This document shows positions 17,356 to 26,096 of a stretch of 64,000 nt of DNA, in pieces. Origin of the DNA: CAVVIH01 sp963748295 (GTDB taxonomy: Bacteria; Acidobacteriota; Vicinamibacteria; Vicinamibacterales; 2-12-FULL-66-21); assembly GCA_963748295.1 (NCBI GenBank), contig CAVVIH010000008.1:186001-250000 (forward strand). Reading direction: 5' to 3'. The notes beneath the pieces are model-generated. The model worked only from the letters and a program-made list of their open reading frames with translations, had not been told where the DNA came from and made no database searches. Both the position numbers and the translations under genes were made by a program. Position 1 is the first letter of the stretch; every line of letters starts with the position of its first letter.

Positions 17356-19106
17356 CTCGCATCACGTCGCGGTTCGTGCTGCTCATCGCGAGCGCGGCAG
17401 TGGCGCCGCTGGTGCTGTACGGGGCGATCTCTCTCTACAACCTGCAGTCCGGCACGACGCATTCGGTTCGTGAAGGGAATCACCGCGTGGCCCGGCAGGT
17501 CGCCGAGCAGATAAAGCAGTACATCGATCACAACCAGCGCGTGCTGAGGGCGCTGGGCCTTCAGCTCGGCGCCGCCGGCCTCGAGCCGTGGCAACAAGCG
17601 CGCATCCTCAAGGATTACGCGCTCGAGTTTCCCGAGCTGCGCGAAATCTCCTTCTTCACTGGCGGCGGCAGGCTGATCGCGACGAGCCGGGTGCGAGCGA
17701 GACTGACAATCCCGGACGCCGCAACGGTCGGCCCCGACGGGACTGCGATCGCGCCGATCGAGCTCGACAACGACAGTCTGCCGACGACGACACTGGCGGT
17801 CCGGGTCGAGCCGACGGAGCGTCAATCCGCCTGGCTCGTCGGCGAGCTGGCGCTCGAAGAGCTGTGGCGGATGGTGGACAGGATCAAGATCGGGGAGAAG
17901 GGGTTCGCGCTGCTGCTGGCGGAGAACCAGCGGCTCATCGCGCACGGCGATCCCGACAAGAAGCACCTCATCGCCTCAGGCGCGCTGAGCGGCACGCGAA
18001 CGCCGGATCAGACCTTCGCGGCACGGTTGCTTCAGGATCCCACCCACACGTTCGAGGACTACACCGACACGAGCGGCAGGCGCATGCTCGCCGTCGGTTC
18101 CACCGTGCCCGGGCTGCCCTGGGTCGTCGTCGTCGAGCAGCCGACCGAAGAGGCATTCAGGGTCGCCACCGGACTTCGCCTGCAGCTCCTCGTCGCCATC
18201 GGCCTGGCGCTGCTCGGCACGGTCGTCGTCGGCACGCTGTGGGGACGATCGTTCATCACGCGCATCTTCGCGCTCAAGCGCGCCACCCAGGGCATCGCCG
18301 AAGGGCGGCTGGAGGAGCGCGTGGTGGTGTCGGGCCGCGACGAGATCCGCCAGCTGGGGGACGCGTTCAACTCGATGGCCGATCGGCTGGTCGAGCTGCA
18401 GGAGGACGTGAGAAAGCAGGAACGGCAGGCGATGTTCGGCAAGATCGCCGCCGGCCTCGTCCACGATCTGTCGCATCCGATTCAGAACATCTACAACAGC
18501 TGCAAGCTGATTCAGAAGATGTTCGACGATCTCGAGTACCGCGACACCTTCAAGCGTACCGTGGAGCGCGAAATGGTGGTCGTCAAGCGCGTGCTCGAGG
18601 ACCTGCGCAACATCGCGCGGCCGATCCCGCTCGAGCGGTTCCCGCTCGAAGTGGACAAGTCGGTCGCCGAGGTGGTCGACTCGATGCTGCCGCACGCGGA
18701 AACCGCGGGCATCGCCCTGCGCGCGGAGCCGGCGGCGCGCGGCGCCTATATCGAGGGGGACCTCTTTGCGCTCGGCCGCGTCTACCGCAACCTGATCATC
18801 AACGCGATCCAGGCGACCGCACCCGGCGGCGAGGTGGTGGTGGCGACCGAGGCGCGCGACAACCGCGTGCAGATCCGCGTCACCGACACCGGCTGCGGCA
18901 TCGCGCCCGATCGGCTGGCGGCAATCTTCGAGGACTTCGTCACCACCAAGCGGCGCGGCCTCGGGCTCGGCCTGGCGATCTCGAGAAAGATCGTCGAGCA
19001 GCTCGGCGGGCAGATCACGGTCGCGAGCGAGGTCGGCAAAGGAACGACGTTCGTGCTCGACTTTCCGCGAGCACAGGCGCCGCGCATTCAACTGGTGGCG
19101 GGATAA
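17352..19106 (+). CDS. Membrane sensor histidine kinase with Cache-like sensor and HAMP
   Basis: 584 residues: transmembrane helix 1 at about 8-29, a 240-residue periplasmic sensor resembling double Cache domains (30-270), transmembrane helix 2 at about 278-298, HAMP (299-350), a HisKA dimerisation helix with phosphoacceptor H371 (GLVHDLSHP), and a HATPase domain with N480/N484, DTGCGI (512-517) and GLGLGLAIS (536-544). It looks fully functional and of the NtrB/AtoS type that pairs with NtrC regulators, matching the regulator at 12343. Translation is coupled to the solute-binding protein, suggesting that the bound ligand is presented to the Cache sensor. Confidence 0.92.
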   Translation: MTRITSRFVLLIASAAVAPLVLYGAISLYNLQSGTTHSVREGNHRVARQVAEQIKQYIDHNQRVLRALGLQLGAAGLEPWQQARILKDYALEFPELREISFFTGGGRLIATSRVRARLTIPDAATVGPDGTAIAPIELDNDSLPTTTLAVRVEPTERQSAWLVGELALEELWRMVDRIKIGEKGFALLLAENQRLIAHGDPDKKHLIASGALSGTRTPDQTFAARLLQDPTHTFEDYTDTSGRRMLAVGSTVPGLPWVVVVEQPTEEAFRVATGLRLQLLVAIGLALLGTVVVGTLWGRSFITRIFALKRATQGIAEGRLEERVVVSGRDEIRQLGDAFNSMADRLVELQEDVRKQERQAMFGKIAAGLVHDLSHPIQNIYNSCKLIQKMFDDLEYRDTFKRTVEREMVVVKRVLEDLRNIARPIPLERFPLEVDKSVAEVVDSMLPHAETAGIALRAEPAARGAYIEGDLFALGRVYRNLIINAIQATAPGGEVVVATEARDNRVQIRVTDTGCGIAPDRLAAIFEDFVTTKRRGLGLGLAISRKIVEQLGGQITVASEVGKGTTFVLDFPRAQAPRIQLVAG

Positions 19107-19122
19107 CGAGACGCTCGGCCCG

Positions 19123-19152
19123 CTGGCAGTCCCCGCTGGTAGGGGTTGCCAG
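19123..19152. terminator. Hairpin between convergent kinase and HU genes
   Basis: CTGGCA (19123-19128) pairs with TGCCAG (19147-19152), and inside it CCCC (19131-19134) pairs with GGGG (19142-19145) around a seven-base loop. It sits between two convergent genes, so it could terminate from either side. It lacks a T-run. Confidence 0.45.
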
Positions 19153-19222
19153 GGGCCGATGTGGCTTCAGCGCGCGCTTCGGCGCAGGAGCGGCCATCGG
19201 CAGCCGCTCGACTCGCGCGAGG

Positions 19223-19522
19223 TTACTTGCGGGGCAGGACGGCGTCCTTCAGCTGCTTCGCGATTCGGGCCTTCACGACCGTCTTTGCCGGGATCTTGAT
19301 CGCCTCGCCGGTGGCCGGGTTCCGGCCCATCCGGGCCTTCCGCTTCTGCACGACGAGTTTCACCATGCCCGGGAGCACGAACTCGCCCGAGCGCTTCAGC
19401 TCCTTCTCTGCCAGCGTGTTCAGCTCGTCGAAGAATTCCCGCGCCTGCGTCCGCTTGACCTCGAAGCGATCCGCGAAGTGCGAGAACAGTTCGGATTTGC
19501 CCATCCTGCGGGCCTCTGCCAT
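19223..19522 (-). CDS. HU/IHF-family nucleoid protein
   Basis: A 99-residue DNABII protein. The C-terminal half carries the DNA-binding arm hallmark GRNPATGEAIKIPA (67-80) and the terminal helix AKQLKDAV. The N-terminus starts MAEARRMGKSELFSHFADRF, slightly longer than standard HU (about 90 residues). It binds and bends DNA as a dimer. It is monocistronic, between two convergent or divergent neighbours; HU or IHF often assists sigma-54 promoters, but no link is shown here. Confidence 0.92.
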   Translation of the reverse strand: MAEARRMGKSELFSHFADRFEVKRTQAREFFDELNTLAEKELKRSGEFVLPGMVKLVVQKRKARMGRNPATGEAIKIPAKTVVKARIAKQLKDAVLPRK

Positions 19523-19687
19523 CTTCTATTCCCCTTGCTTGGGCGCGCTGTCAGATGCCCGCGACGGCCACGCGCGCGTGCGGCCGGCTGCGGAGAATCT
19601 CATGAAATCAGCGGGTATCCTAGCGCGCGGTGTTTTGCGCTGTCAATCGCAGCGGCCGTGCTTCCATGAGAAAACCGGCCTGAATGC

Positions 19688-19693
19688 TACAAT
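19688..19693 (+). promoter_or_regulatory. Candidate -10 element (TACAAT) for queF
   Basis: TACAAT ends seven bases before the ATG at 19701. A start six to eight bases downstream would fall on the ATG itself, giving a leaderless mRNA. No SD is present. Confidence 0.45.
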
Positions 19694-19700
19694 TTTTCGC

Positions 19701-20048
19701 ATGCCGGACGCCACGCTCGAGACGTTCCCCAACCCGCGTCCTGGACGAGAGTACCAGATTGCCATCCGCTGCCCGGAGTTCACCTCGATGTGCCCGAAGA
19801 CCGGGCTCCCGGACTTCGGCGAGATCCGGATCACTTACGTCCCGGGCGAACGCTGCATCGAGCTGAAATCGCTGAAGTACTACATGCTCGAGTTCAGGAA
19901 CCGCGGCATCTTCTACGAGGCGGTGACGAACCAGATCCTCGACGATCTCGTTGCCGCCTGCCAGCCGCGGCGGATGACGGTTGTCGGCGATTTCACGGCG
20001 CGAGGGGGCATCACGACGGCGGTGACGGCGGAGTACATGGCCACGTAG
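19701..20048 (+). CDS. queF: NADPH-dependent 7-cyano-7-deazaguanine reductase QueF
   Basis: A 115-residue single-domain (YkvM-type) QueF that reduces preQ0 to preQ1 with NADPH in queuosine synthesis. It shows the nucleophile Cys in TSMCPKTGLPDF (C31, with D38) and the family motif ELKSLKYY (54-61). I start at the ATG at 19701, which follows a -10-like element. The frame is open further upstream but that part is non-homologous. No other queuosine genes are in the window; the Smr gene follows 48 bp later. Confidence 0.92.
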   Translation: MPDATLETFPNPRPGREYQIAIRCPEFTSMCPKTGLPDFGEIRITYVPGERCIELKSLKYYMLEFRNRGIFYEAVTNQILDDLVAACQPRRMTVVGDFTARGGITTAVTAEYMAT

Positions 20049-20090
20049 CACGTAGCACGTGACAAGCAGCACGTCGCACGTCGCACGTGC
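20042..20090 (+). repeat. Heptamer tandem repeat, CACGTNG x7
   Basis: CACGT recurs at 20042, 20049, 20056, 20070, 20077 and 20084, exactly seven bases apart, with a degenerate copy (CAAGC) at 20063. It fills the gap between queF and the Smr gene. CACGTG within it is palindromic. Confidence 0.85.
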
Positions 20091-20096
20091 ACACCG

Positions 20097-20366
20097 ATGA
20101 AACACATCCCGATCGACGGCACCCTCGACCTGCACGCCTTCCAGCCTCGTGAGATCGAATCGGTCGTGGAGGAATACGTCAACGCCGCACACGAGGCGGG
20201 ACTGACCGAAGTGCGGCTGATTCACGGAAGGGGACGAGGCGTGCAGCGCGGCATCGTGCAGGCCGCGCTCGAGCGGCATCCCCTGGTGGAATCCTTCTAC
20301 GATGCGGCGGAGAGCCACCTCGGCGCGACGGTGGCAGTCCTCAAACGCCTCAGCGCGAAGCGCTAA
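20097..20366 (+). CDS. Smr-domain protein
   Basis: 89 residues forming one small MutS-related domain, with LDLHAF near residue 10 and the IHGRGRGVQRG loop near 42-52. Stand-alone Smr proteins are nicking endonucleases or RNA-cleaving factors, implicated in rescue of collided ribosomes. Which of these applies is not visible. It converges with the next gene with a 17-bp overlap. Confidence 0.88.
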   Translation: MKHIPIDGTLDLHAFQPREIESVVEEYVNAAHEAGLTEVRLIHGRGRGVQRGIVQAALERHPLVESFYDAAESHLGATVAVLKRLSAKR

Positions 20367-20811
20367 TCTTCTGGCGTTCGGCGAACTCGACAGCGGCCTG
20401 GCGTGAGAGGCGCTTCGAGAGCTCGGCGGTCGGCGCGCTGATGACGATCGCCGTCCGGCCGGTCGCGAGATAGACGCTCGAGCGGCCGTCGCCCCATTCG
20501 ATCCGCACCGCGAACCTGCCGACCTTCAGCGATTCCTCGGGGCGCACCGCGAGTTCGGCGACGAGCGCCTTCACATGGCGCTCCGCCTCCTGCTCGGTGG
20601 CGAACTGACGCGCCTGCAGCGTCATGATCTCGTTGACCCGCCGCCACTGATGAACGCGATCCTCGTCGGTGCCCGACGCGGCCACGAGCACCCACCGGCC
20701 GTCGACTACCTGCACGACCTGATCGATACGCGGGCCGAGGCCGACAGGGACTGGTTGTGGATCCTGTGCGAGGGTGAGAGCGAGCAGCGCGGCCAGCGTC
20801 GCGGGCGTCAC
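20350..20811 (-). CDS. Small exported protein of unknown function
   Basis: 153 residues from a GTG at 20811, 10 bp after the methyltransferase stop; an earlier in-frame ATG lies inside that gene and is unlikely. The N-terminus (MTPATLAALLALTLAQDPQ) looks like a short signal peptide. The mature part is mixed alpha/beta with no motif I recognise (WGDGRSSVYLATGRTAIVISAP). It is the last gene of a run with the methyltransferase and the AAA ATPase. Confidence 0.6.
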   Translation of the reverse strand: MTPATLAALLALTLAQDPQPVPVGLGPRIDQVVQVVDGRWVLVAASGTDEDRVHQWRRVNEIMTLQARQFATEQEAERHVKALVAELAVRPEESLKVGRFAVRIEWGDGRSSVYLATGRTAIVISAPTAELSKRLSRQAAVEFAERQKISASR

Positions 20812-20821
20812 GTTGGAATCC

Positions 20822-21490
20822 TTAGAAGAGGCCGGGGAGGACGCGCCAGCGCACGCGCGACTGGTAGGCGACATATTCGGGATCGCGCGCGAGCGTGCCT
20901 TCCTCGCAGACGGCGCGCGCCATCAGCCCGAGGTCGGCGGTCGCGAGCACGACGAAGTTCCACATCGTCGGGTTCGCCGCCAGGTAAGCCACGTGCGTGA
21001 TGAGGTAGCCGAGATAAATCGGGTGCCGAACGACGCGATAGAGACCGGAGCAGACGATCCCGCGGTTCGCCGGCATCAGCCCGAAGCTGCGGCCGAGCGA
21101 CATCTTTCCGCCGATGACGATCAACAGCCCGATCGCGGACAGGCCGACGGTGAACAGCTCCGAGGCGAATGGCTCAACGTGCGCCGGCCGTACCAGCGGC
21201 GGCCCCGCCAGCGCGATCGCCGTGAGCACCCGCGCACGCACGCTGCGATCCACCTCGAGCGCATCGCGCCTGAACACGGTCAGCACGACGACCAGCGCCT
21301 CGCTGGCCACCAGCAGCAGCCCGGTCAGCCGCCCGGTCTCGAGGAAGTCCATCCCGAGACGCACGGCCATCATCGTGAACAGCGCAACGATGGCGGCCTT
21401 GCCGACCAGGTCGGCCAGATCCCGCCGTCCGCGCACGCTGATCGCGTACGCCTGAGGCTGCGACGACACGAGGGCCAGGGCGCGCTTCAT
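20822..21490 (-). CDS. Isoprenylcysteine/phospholipid methyltransferase-family membrane protein
   Basis: 222 residues, about five membrane segments, with the C-terminal ICMT/PEMT signature: GLYRVVRHPIYLGY, then an acidic EEG-LARDPEY-AYQSRVRWR-LPG end that binds S-adenosylmethionine. In bacteria such proteins methylate lipids, isoprenoids or unknown small molecules. The start overlaps the AAA ATPase stop by 4 bp (ATGA), so the two are translationally coupled. That is an unexpected partner for a pilus-associated ATPase. Confidence 0.8.
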   Translation of the reverse strand: MKRALALVSSQPQAYAISVRGRRDLADLVGKAAIVALFTMMAVRLGMDFLETGRLTGLLLVASEALVVVLTVFRRDALEVDRSVRARVLTAIALAGPPLVRPAHVEPFASELFTVGLSAIGLLIVIGGKMSLGRSFGLMPANRGIVCSGLYRVVRHPIYLGYLITHVAYLAANPTMWNFVVLATADLGLMARAVCEEGTLARDPEYVAYQSRVRWRVLPGLF

Positions 21491-22839
21491 GCCTTTTCGG
21501 GGGTCACCGGTTTCTCGTTCCCCTGCGACGAAGACTCTTCGAGGAAGTAGCTGCCGCAGGCGGCGTCGATCAGCTCACGCGTGATCGTCGGCGTCTTGCC
21601 CTGATAGCGGCAGAGGTCGACCACCTGCTCGAGAAGATCGCGTGGATGGCAGGCGCGCATCTGGAGCTTGCGCGGCTGGTAGTACTTCCGCTGCAGGTAC
21701 TCCACCATCACCGGATCGAACGTCAGCCCGCGCTTCTTGCAGTTCAGCTCGAAAATCTTGCAGTACTCGTCCATCGTCGGATTCTTCGCGAGAATCTTGT
21801 AAGGAATACGGCGGAGGAACGCTTCGTCCGCGAGCGACTCCGGCTTCAGGTTGGTCGCGAAGATGATCAGGACGTTGAACGGGATCTCGAACTTGCGTCC
21901 CGTGTGCAGCGTCAGGAAGTCGACGCGGCTTTCGAGCGGGACGATCCAGCGGTTCAACAGGTCGCGCGGCGGGATCCGCTGCCGCCCGAAGTCGTCGACG
22001 ACGAACACGCCGCCGTTGGCCTTCATCTGAATCGGCGCTTCGTAGAACCTGGAGATCGGGTTGAACGTCAGGTCGAGCATCTCGAGCGTCAACTCGCCGC
22101 CGACCACGACGACCGGACGGCGGATCGTTTCCCAGCGGCGGTCGAAGGTCGCGTTGGCGATGACGCTGAGCGCGCCGCCCTCGCCCTGCCCCGCGAACGT
22201 ATGGTTCACCGGGTCGTACATCGTAATCGTCTGTCCGTCGACGTCGATGGCGTGAGGAATGTGCATCGTCTCGCCGAGCGCCCGGCCGATGCCCTCGGCG
22301 ACGACGGTCTTGCCGTTGCCCGGGGCGCCGTAGAGGAACAGCGACTTCCCGGAGTTCACCGCCGGCCCGAGCTGATCGAACATCCCCTTGCTCACGATCA
22401 GGTGCTCGAAGCCGGTGGCGAGGATCTCCTTGTTGACGAAGGGACGCGCGGCCATGCAGGCCCGCACGTAGGCGTTGTACTGCGAGAGCGGCACCGGGGC
22501 CGGGCCGATGTAGCGCGACACGTCGAGGAACTGGTTCGCGCGGTCGCGTCCCATATCGGTCAGCGCGTATCTGTATCCGGCGGATCCGACGCCCGCCGCG
22601 CCGCGCACCTCGAGGAGCTTCTCGACCCGCGCGTGCTGAATCAGCGCGTCGAGGACCGAGTACGGGAGCCGGAGCTTTTCGGCCAGCTGCGTACCGCTCG
22701 ATTCGCCGCCGACGAGCGTCTTCAACATCAGCTGCGAAAGCGTGTCCGGATGCAGCCCCGTCTCCTGCATGGTCGCAGGGGGCGGTGGCGGCATCGGGCG
22801 CGCGAATGTGCCGGCGGCTGCAGCGGTCGCGGTCGTCAT
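21487..22839 (-). CDS. AAA ATPase with N-terminal winged-helix-like domain, linked to the Tad locus
   Basis: 450 residues. An N-terminal Pro-rich stretch and a helix-turn-helix-like region (about 30-110) precede an ATPase domain with Walker A GAPGNGKT (171-178) and Walker B VFVVDDFG, then sensor and lid regions. It lies 13 bp after tadC in the same direction, so it is probably expressed with the pilus genes. It is not one of the standard Tad ATPases (TadA and TadZ are present separately). A MoxR-like remodelling role is possible; the actual substrate is unknown. Confidence 0.75.
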   Translation of the reverse strand: MTTATAAAAGTFARPMPPPPPATMQETGLHPDTLSQLMLKTLVGGESSGTQLAEKLRLPYSVLDALIQHARVEKLLEVRGAAGVGSAGYRYALTDMGRDRANQFLDVSRYIGPAPVPLSQYNAYVRACMAARPFVNKEILATGFEHLIVSKGMFDQLGPAVNSGKSLFLYGAPGNGKTVVAEGIGRALGETMHIPHAIDVDGQTITMYDPVNHTFAGQGEGGALSVIANATFDRRWETIRRPVVVVGGELTLEMLDLTFNPISRFYEAPIQMKANGGVFVVDDFGRQRIPPRDLLNRWIVPLESRVDFLTLHTGRKFEIPFNVLIIFATNLKPESLADEAFLRRIPYKILAKNPTMDEYCKIFELNCKKRGLTFDPVMVEYLQRKYYQPRKLQMRACHPRDLLEQVVDLCRYQGKTPTITRELIDAACGSYFLEESSSQGNEKPVTPEKA

Positions 22840-22852
22840 CGAAGGCTCCTGC

Positions 22853-23758
22853 TTACTTGTTGAGCATCGGACCCAGCACCGTCACGAACTTGATCGCCGC
22901 GGGTCCGATGGTGACTACCCAGATTGCCGGGAAGATGCAGAGAACGAGCGGGAACACCATCTTCACGCCGGTCTTCGCCGCGGCCTCTTCGGCACGCTGG
23001 CGGCGCTTCGTCCTCAGCGTCTCGGAATACACGCGCAGCGACTGGGCCACGCTCGTGCCGAACTTGTCGGTCTGAATGAGCATCGTGACGAGCGAATTGA
23101 GATCGTCGACGCCGGTCCGGTCGGCCAGGTTGCGGAGCGCGTCCGAGCGCGCCTTGCCGGCGCGCAGCTCGAGGTTCACCAGGCGCAGCTCGTCCGAGAG
23201 ATCGGGATACGCGAAAGCGAGCTCCTGTCCGACGCGCGTCATGGCCTGATCGAGCCCCAGACCCGCTTCGACGCTGACGACGAGGAGGTCCAGCGCATCC
23301 GCGAGCGAGAGGCGGATCTTGTGCGCGCGGCGCTTGGCCAGCCGCGCGAGGACCATGCCCGGGAAGATGTAGCCGAAGCCCACGCCGGCGAGCGCCAGCG
23401 TGATGTTCGGGCGCATGACGAGCGAGGTGGCCAGCAGCGCAAAGAGCGTCAGCGCCAGCATGATGCGGATGCCGAAGAAGATCGTGATCGCCTCGTCGCG
23501 GCGGTAGCCGGCCTGCACCAGACGCAGGCGCAGCGCTCCCATCTCCTTCGGCGATCTGGGCGCTTTCTCGCCGACGCGCTTGAACAGCTTGACGAGCGGC
23601 TCGAACGTCTTCCGCTCTTCGACGTTGTCCCGCCCCGGCATCAGCTCTTCGAGGCGCTTGTCGATGGCGACCGCCTTGCTGGGCATCAGCAGGAGCGCGG
23701 CGGCCGCGACGAGCAGCGACCCGAACACGAACGCCAGGATTGGCAGCATACTGGTCAC
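22853..23758 (-). CDS. tadC: Tad pilus inner-membrane protein TadC
   Basis: A 301-residue type II secretion F-family protein, with an N-terminal hydrophobic helix, a cytoplasmic F domain (SLADALDLLVVSVEAGLGLDQA near the middle, then ELRAGKARSDALRNL) and C-terminal membrane helices. TadC pairs with TadB to form the platform on which TadA acts. It follows tadB by 1 bp and precedes the AAA ATPase. Confidence 0.9.
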   Translation of the reverse strand: MTSMLPILAFVFGSLLVAAAALLLMPSKAVAIDKRLEELMPGRDNVEERKTFEPLVKLFKRVGEKAPRSPKEMGALRLRLVQAGYRRDEAITIFFGIRIMLALTLFALLATSLVMRPNITLALAGVGFGYIFPGMVLARLAKRRAHKIRLSLADALDLLVVSVEAGLGLDQAMTRVGQELAFAYPDLSDELRLVNLELRAGKARSDALRNLADRTGVDDLNSLVTMLIQTDKFGTSVAQSLRVYSETLRTKRRQRAEEAAAKTGVKMVFPLVLCIFPAIWVVTIGPAAIKFVTVLGPMLNK

Positions 23759-23759
23759 G

Positions 23760-24741
23760 TTACACCTCGATCTTGACGACCTGACGGATCCACATGTAGC
23801 CGATGAACTGCATGACGGCCGCGGCCATCAGCAGCATCTGGCCCATGCGCTCGTGGAAGAGGACTTCCATGTGTTGCGGATTGATGAACGACAGCGCGAT
23901 GCAGAGAAACGCCGGGAGCGCCAGCAGCACGTACCCCGTGAGGCGGCCGTGGGCTGTGTACACTCGCACCTGGCGCAGGATCTTGAATCGCTCGCGCACG
24001 ACGTGCGCGAGGTTCTCGAGAATCTCCGACAGGTTGCCGCCCGTCTCGCGCTGAATCAGCACCGCCGTCGAGAAGAAACGGACGTCGATCAGGGGGACCC
24101 GGTGCGTGAGGTTCTCGAGCGCGTCCTTCAGGGGCAACCCGAAGTTCTGTTCGTCGAACGTCTTCCGGAACTCGGGGCCCACCGGCTCGGGCATCTCGTC
24201 GGCGACCATCTTCAATCCGGTCGCGAACGCGTGTCCGGCCTTCAGCGCGCGCGCGATCAGATCGAGCCCCTCCGGGAACTGCTCTTCGAACGCGCGGAGC
24301 CGGCGGCCGCGCTTGAAGTTCAGCGCAAAGAACGGCACGCTGAAGCCGAGCAGCGCGCCGACCGGCATCGCCCATGCGGACCGCAACCCGATGCTCATCC
24401 CGATTGCGAACACCAGCGCCAAGGCCACCGCGGCGAGGAGCACGGCGCTGACCGTCGTCTTGACGCCGGTCTGATCGATCCACTTGGTGAATGCGGTGCC
24501 GCGCTCGGTGCCGCTGAACATCTTATCCAGCGCGGGCATCGGCCCCACGGCGCGCGTCTTCAGCAGCGCCTTCACCTTCGCCGCCGGCGCCGCCGTTTCC
24601 TCGGGCGTCTGCGAAATCTCGTCGATCCGCGACTCCAGCTTCCGGCGGAGCATGAGTCCCGGCAGCTGCATGCCGCCGAAGTACAGACCCATGACGAGCG
24701 CCACGCCAAAGCCGAAGGCGAGGATCGAGCAGAATTATCAT
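23760..24741 (-). CDS. tadB: Tad pilus inner-membrane protein TadB (frameshift near 24726)
   Basis: An F-family platform protein like TadC, with RALKAGHAFATGLKMVADEM and RETGGNLSEILENLAHVVRER motifs. The uninterrupted frame begins only at a GTG at 24704. Removing one G near 24726 joins it to an ATG at 24741 that overlaps the tadA stop (TGATG) and supplies a proper first membrane helix (MIILLILAFGFGVALVMG). Corrected length is about 326 residues. The restored overlap is good evidence for the correction. Confidence 0.87.
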
Positions 24742-26081
24742 CACCGCACCTCCACGACGCCTTCGAACATGTCAGGCGGCAGATGGACGCCGGACGCTTT
24801 CAGGCGCTCGCATATCTTCGGCCGCACGCCGGTCGCGCGGAACCGCCCGATCACCTTGCCCTCCTGATTGAGCCCGAGCTTCTCGAAGCAGAAGATCTCC
24901 TGCATCGTGATGACGTCGCCTTCCATGCCGGTTATCTCCGAGATGCTCGTCACCTTGCGGGTGCCGTCGCTCATGCGCGACTGCTGGATGACGAGCTGCA
25001 CGGCGGACGCGATCTGCTGCCGCATCGCGCGCTCCGGCAGGTTCATGGCGCCCATCGAGATCATGGTTTCGATACGGGTCAGCGCGTCGCGGGGCGTATT
25101 CGCGTGGACGGTCGTGAGCGATCCGTCGTGGCCCGTGTTCATCGCCTGAAGCATGTCGAGCGCTTCTTCGCCGCGGACCTCGCCGACGACGATGCGATCG
25201 GGACGCATACGCAGCGAGTTGATCACGAGCTGCCGCTGGCGAATCGCGCCCTTCCCTTCGACGTTCGGCGGCCGCGTCTCGAGCCTCGCCACGTGCTCCT
25301 GGTGGAGCTGAAGCTCGGCGGCGTCCTCGATCGTGACGATGCGCTCGCGGTCCGAGATGAAGCTGGACAACACGTTCAGCAGCGTCGTCTTTCCTGCGCC
25401 GGTGCCGCCGCTGATGATCATGTTCAGCTTGGAGCGGACGCAGTGCTCGAGGAACTCGAGCATCGGGCGTGTCAGCGACTTGATCTCGACCAGGTCCCCC
25501 GCCTTGAGCCGCTCCGCCGGAAAGCGGCGGATTGAGAGCAGCGGGCCGTCCACGGCCAGCGGCTGGATGATCGCGTTGACACGCGAGCCGTCAGGCAGGC
25601 GGGCGTCGACCATCGGCGAGCTGTCGTCGACGCGCCGGCCGACGCCGCTGACGATGCGGTCGATGACGCGCAGCAGGTGCCGATCGTCCTGGAACGCCGT
25701 CGGCAGCCGTTCGAGCTTGCCGCTGCGTTCGACGTACACCTGCTTGTAGGTGTTGACCAGGATGTCGCTGATGGTCGCGTCCCGCAGCAGCGGCTCGAGC
25801 GGCCCCAGCCCGAAGACTTCGTCGATGACGTCGCCGAGGATCGCCTCGCGCTCCGTCATGCTGAGCGGCATGCCCTCTTCCGCGATCAGGTCGAAGAGCA
25901 GCGTGCGGATCTCCGACTCGGCGCGCGAGCGCTCGACCGACGCGAGCGCTTCCAGGTTCAGCCGGTTCAGCAGCTTGCGGTGAACGTTGGCCTTGAGTTC
26001 GATGTATTGCGGACGGGCAGGCGGCGCTGCGGGCCTGCCGGCGCTGCCGCTGGTGTTCGGTGGCGTTGGCGAAAAGCTCAT
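24741..26081 (-). CDS. tadA: Tad pilus secretion ATPase TadA/CpaF
   Basis: A 446-residue GspE/VirB11-type hexameric ATPase with Walker A GGTGAGKTT (225-233), an Asp box (TIEDAAELQL), and HDGSLTTVHAN with the catalytic His box. The N-terminal region (1-90) is the usual TadA all-helical domain preceded by a Pro/Ser linker. It powers Flp pilus assembly from the cytoplasm. It lies 15 bp downstream of tadZ and is coupled to tadB. Confidence 0.95.
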   Translation of the reverse strand: MSFSPTPPNTSGSAGRPAAPPARPQYIELKANVHRKLLNRLNLEALASVERSRAESEIRTLLFDLIAEEGMPLSMTEREAILGDVIDEVFGLGPLEPLLRDATISDILVNTYKQVYVERSGKLERLPTAFQDDRHLLRVIDRIVSGVGRRVDDSSPMVDARLPDGSRVNAIIQPLAVDGPLLSIRRFPAERLKAGDLVEIKSLTRPMLEFLEHCVRSKLNMIISGGTGAGKTTLLNVLSSFISDRERIVTIEDAAELQLHQEHVARLETRPPNVEGKGAIRQRQLVINSLRMRPDRIVVGEVRGEEALDMLQAMNTGHDGSLTTVHANTPRDALTRIETMISMGAMNLPERAMRQQIASAVQLVIQQSRMSDGTRKVTSISEITGMEGDVITMQEIFCFEKLGLNQEGKVIGRFRATGVRPKICERLKASGVHLPPDMFEGVVEVR

Positions 26082-26096
26082 AGTCGGATGCCTGGA

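Noticed and set aside
16416..17966. 516-codon minus-strand frame
   Set aside because: Antisense to the binding protein and kinase, whose motifs are certain.
23580..25535. 651-codon plus-strand frame across tadA-tadC
   Set aside because: Antisense shadow; His/Arg/Glu-rich composition and no domain.
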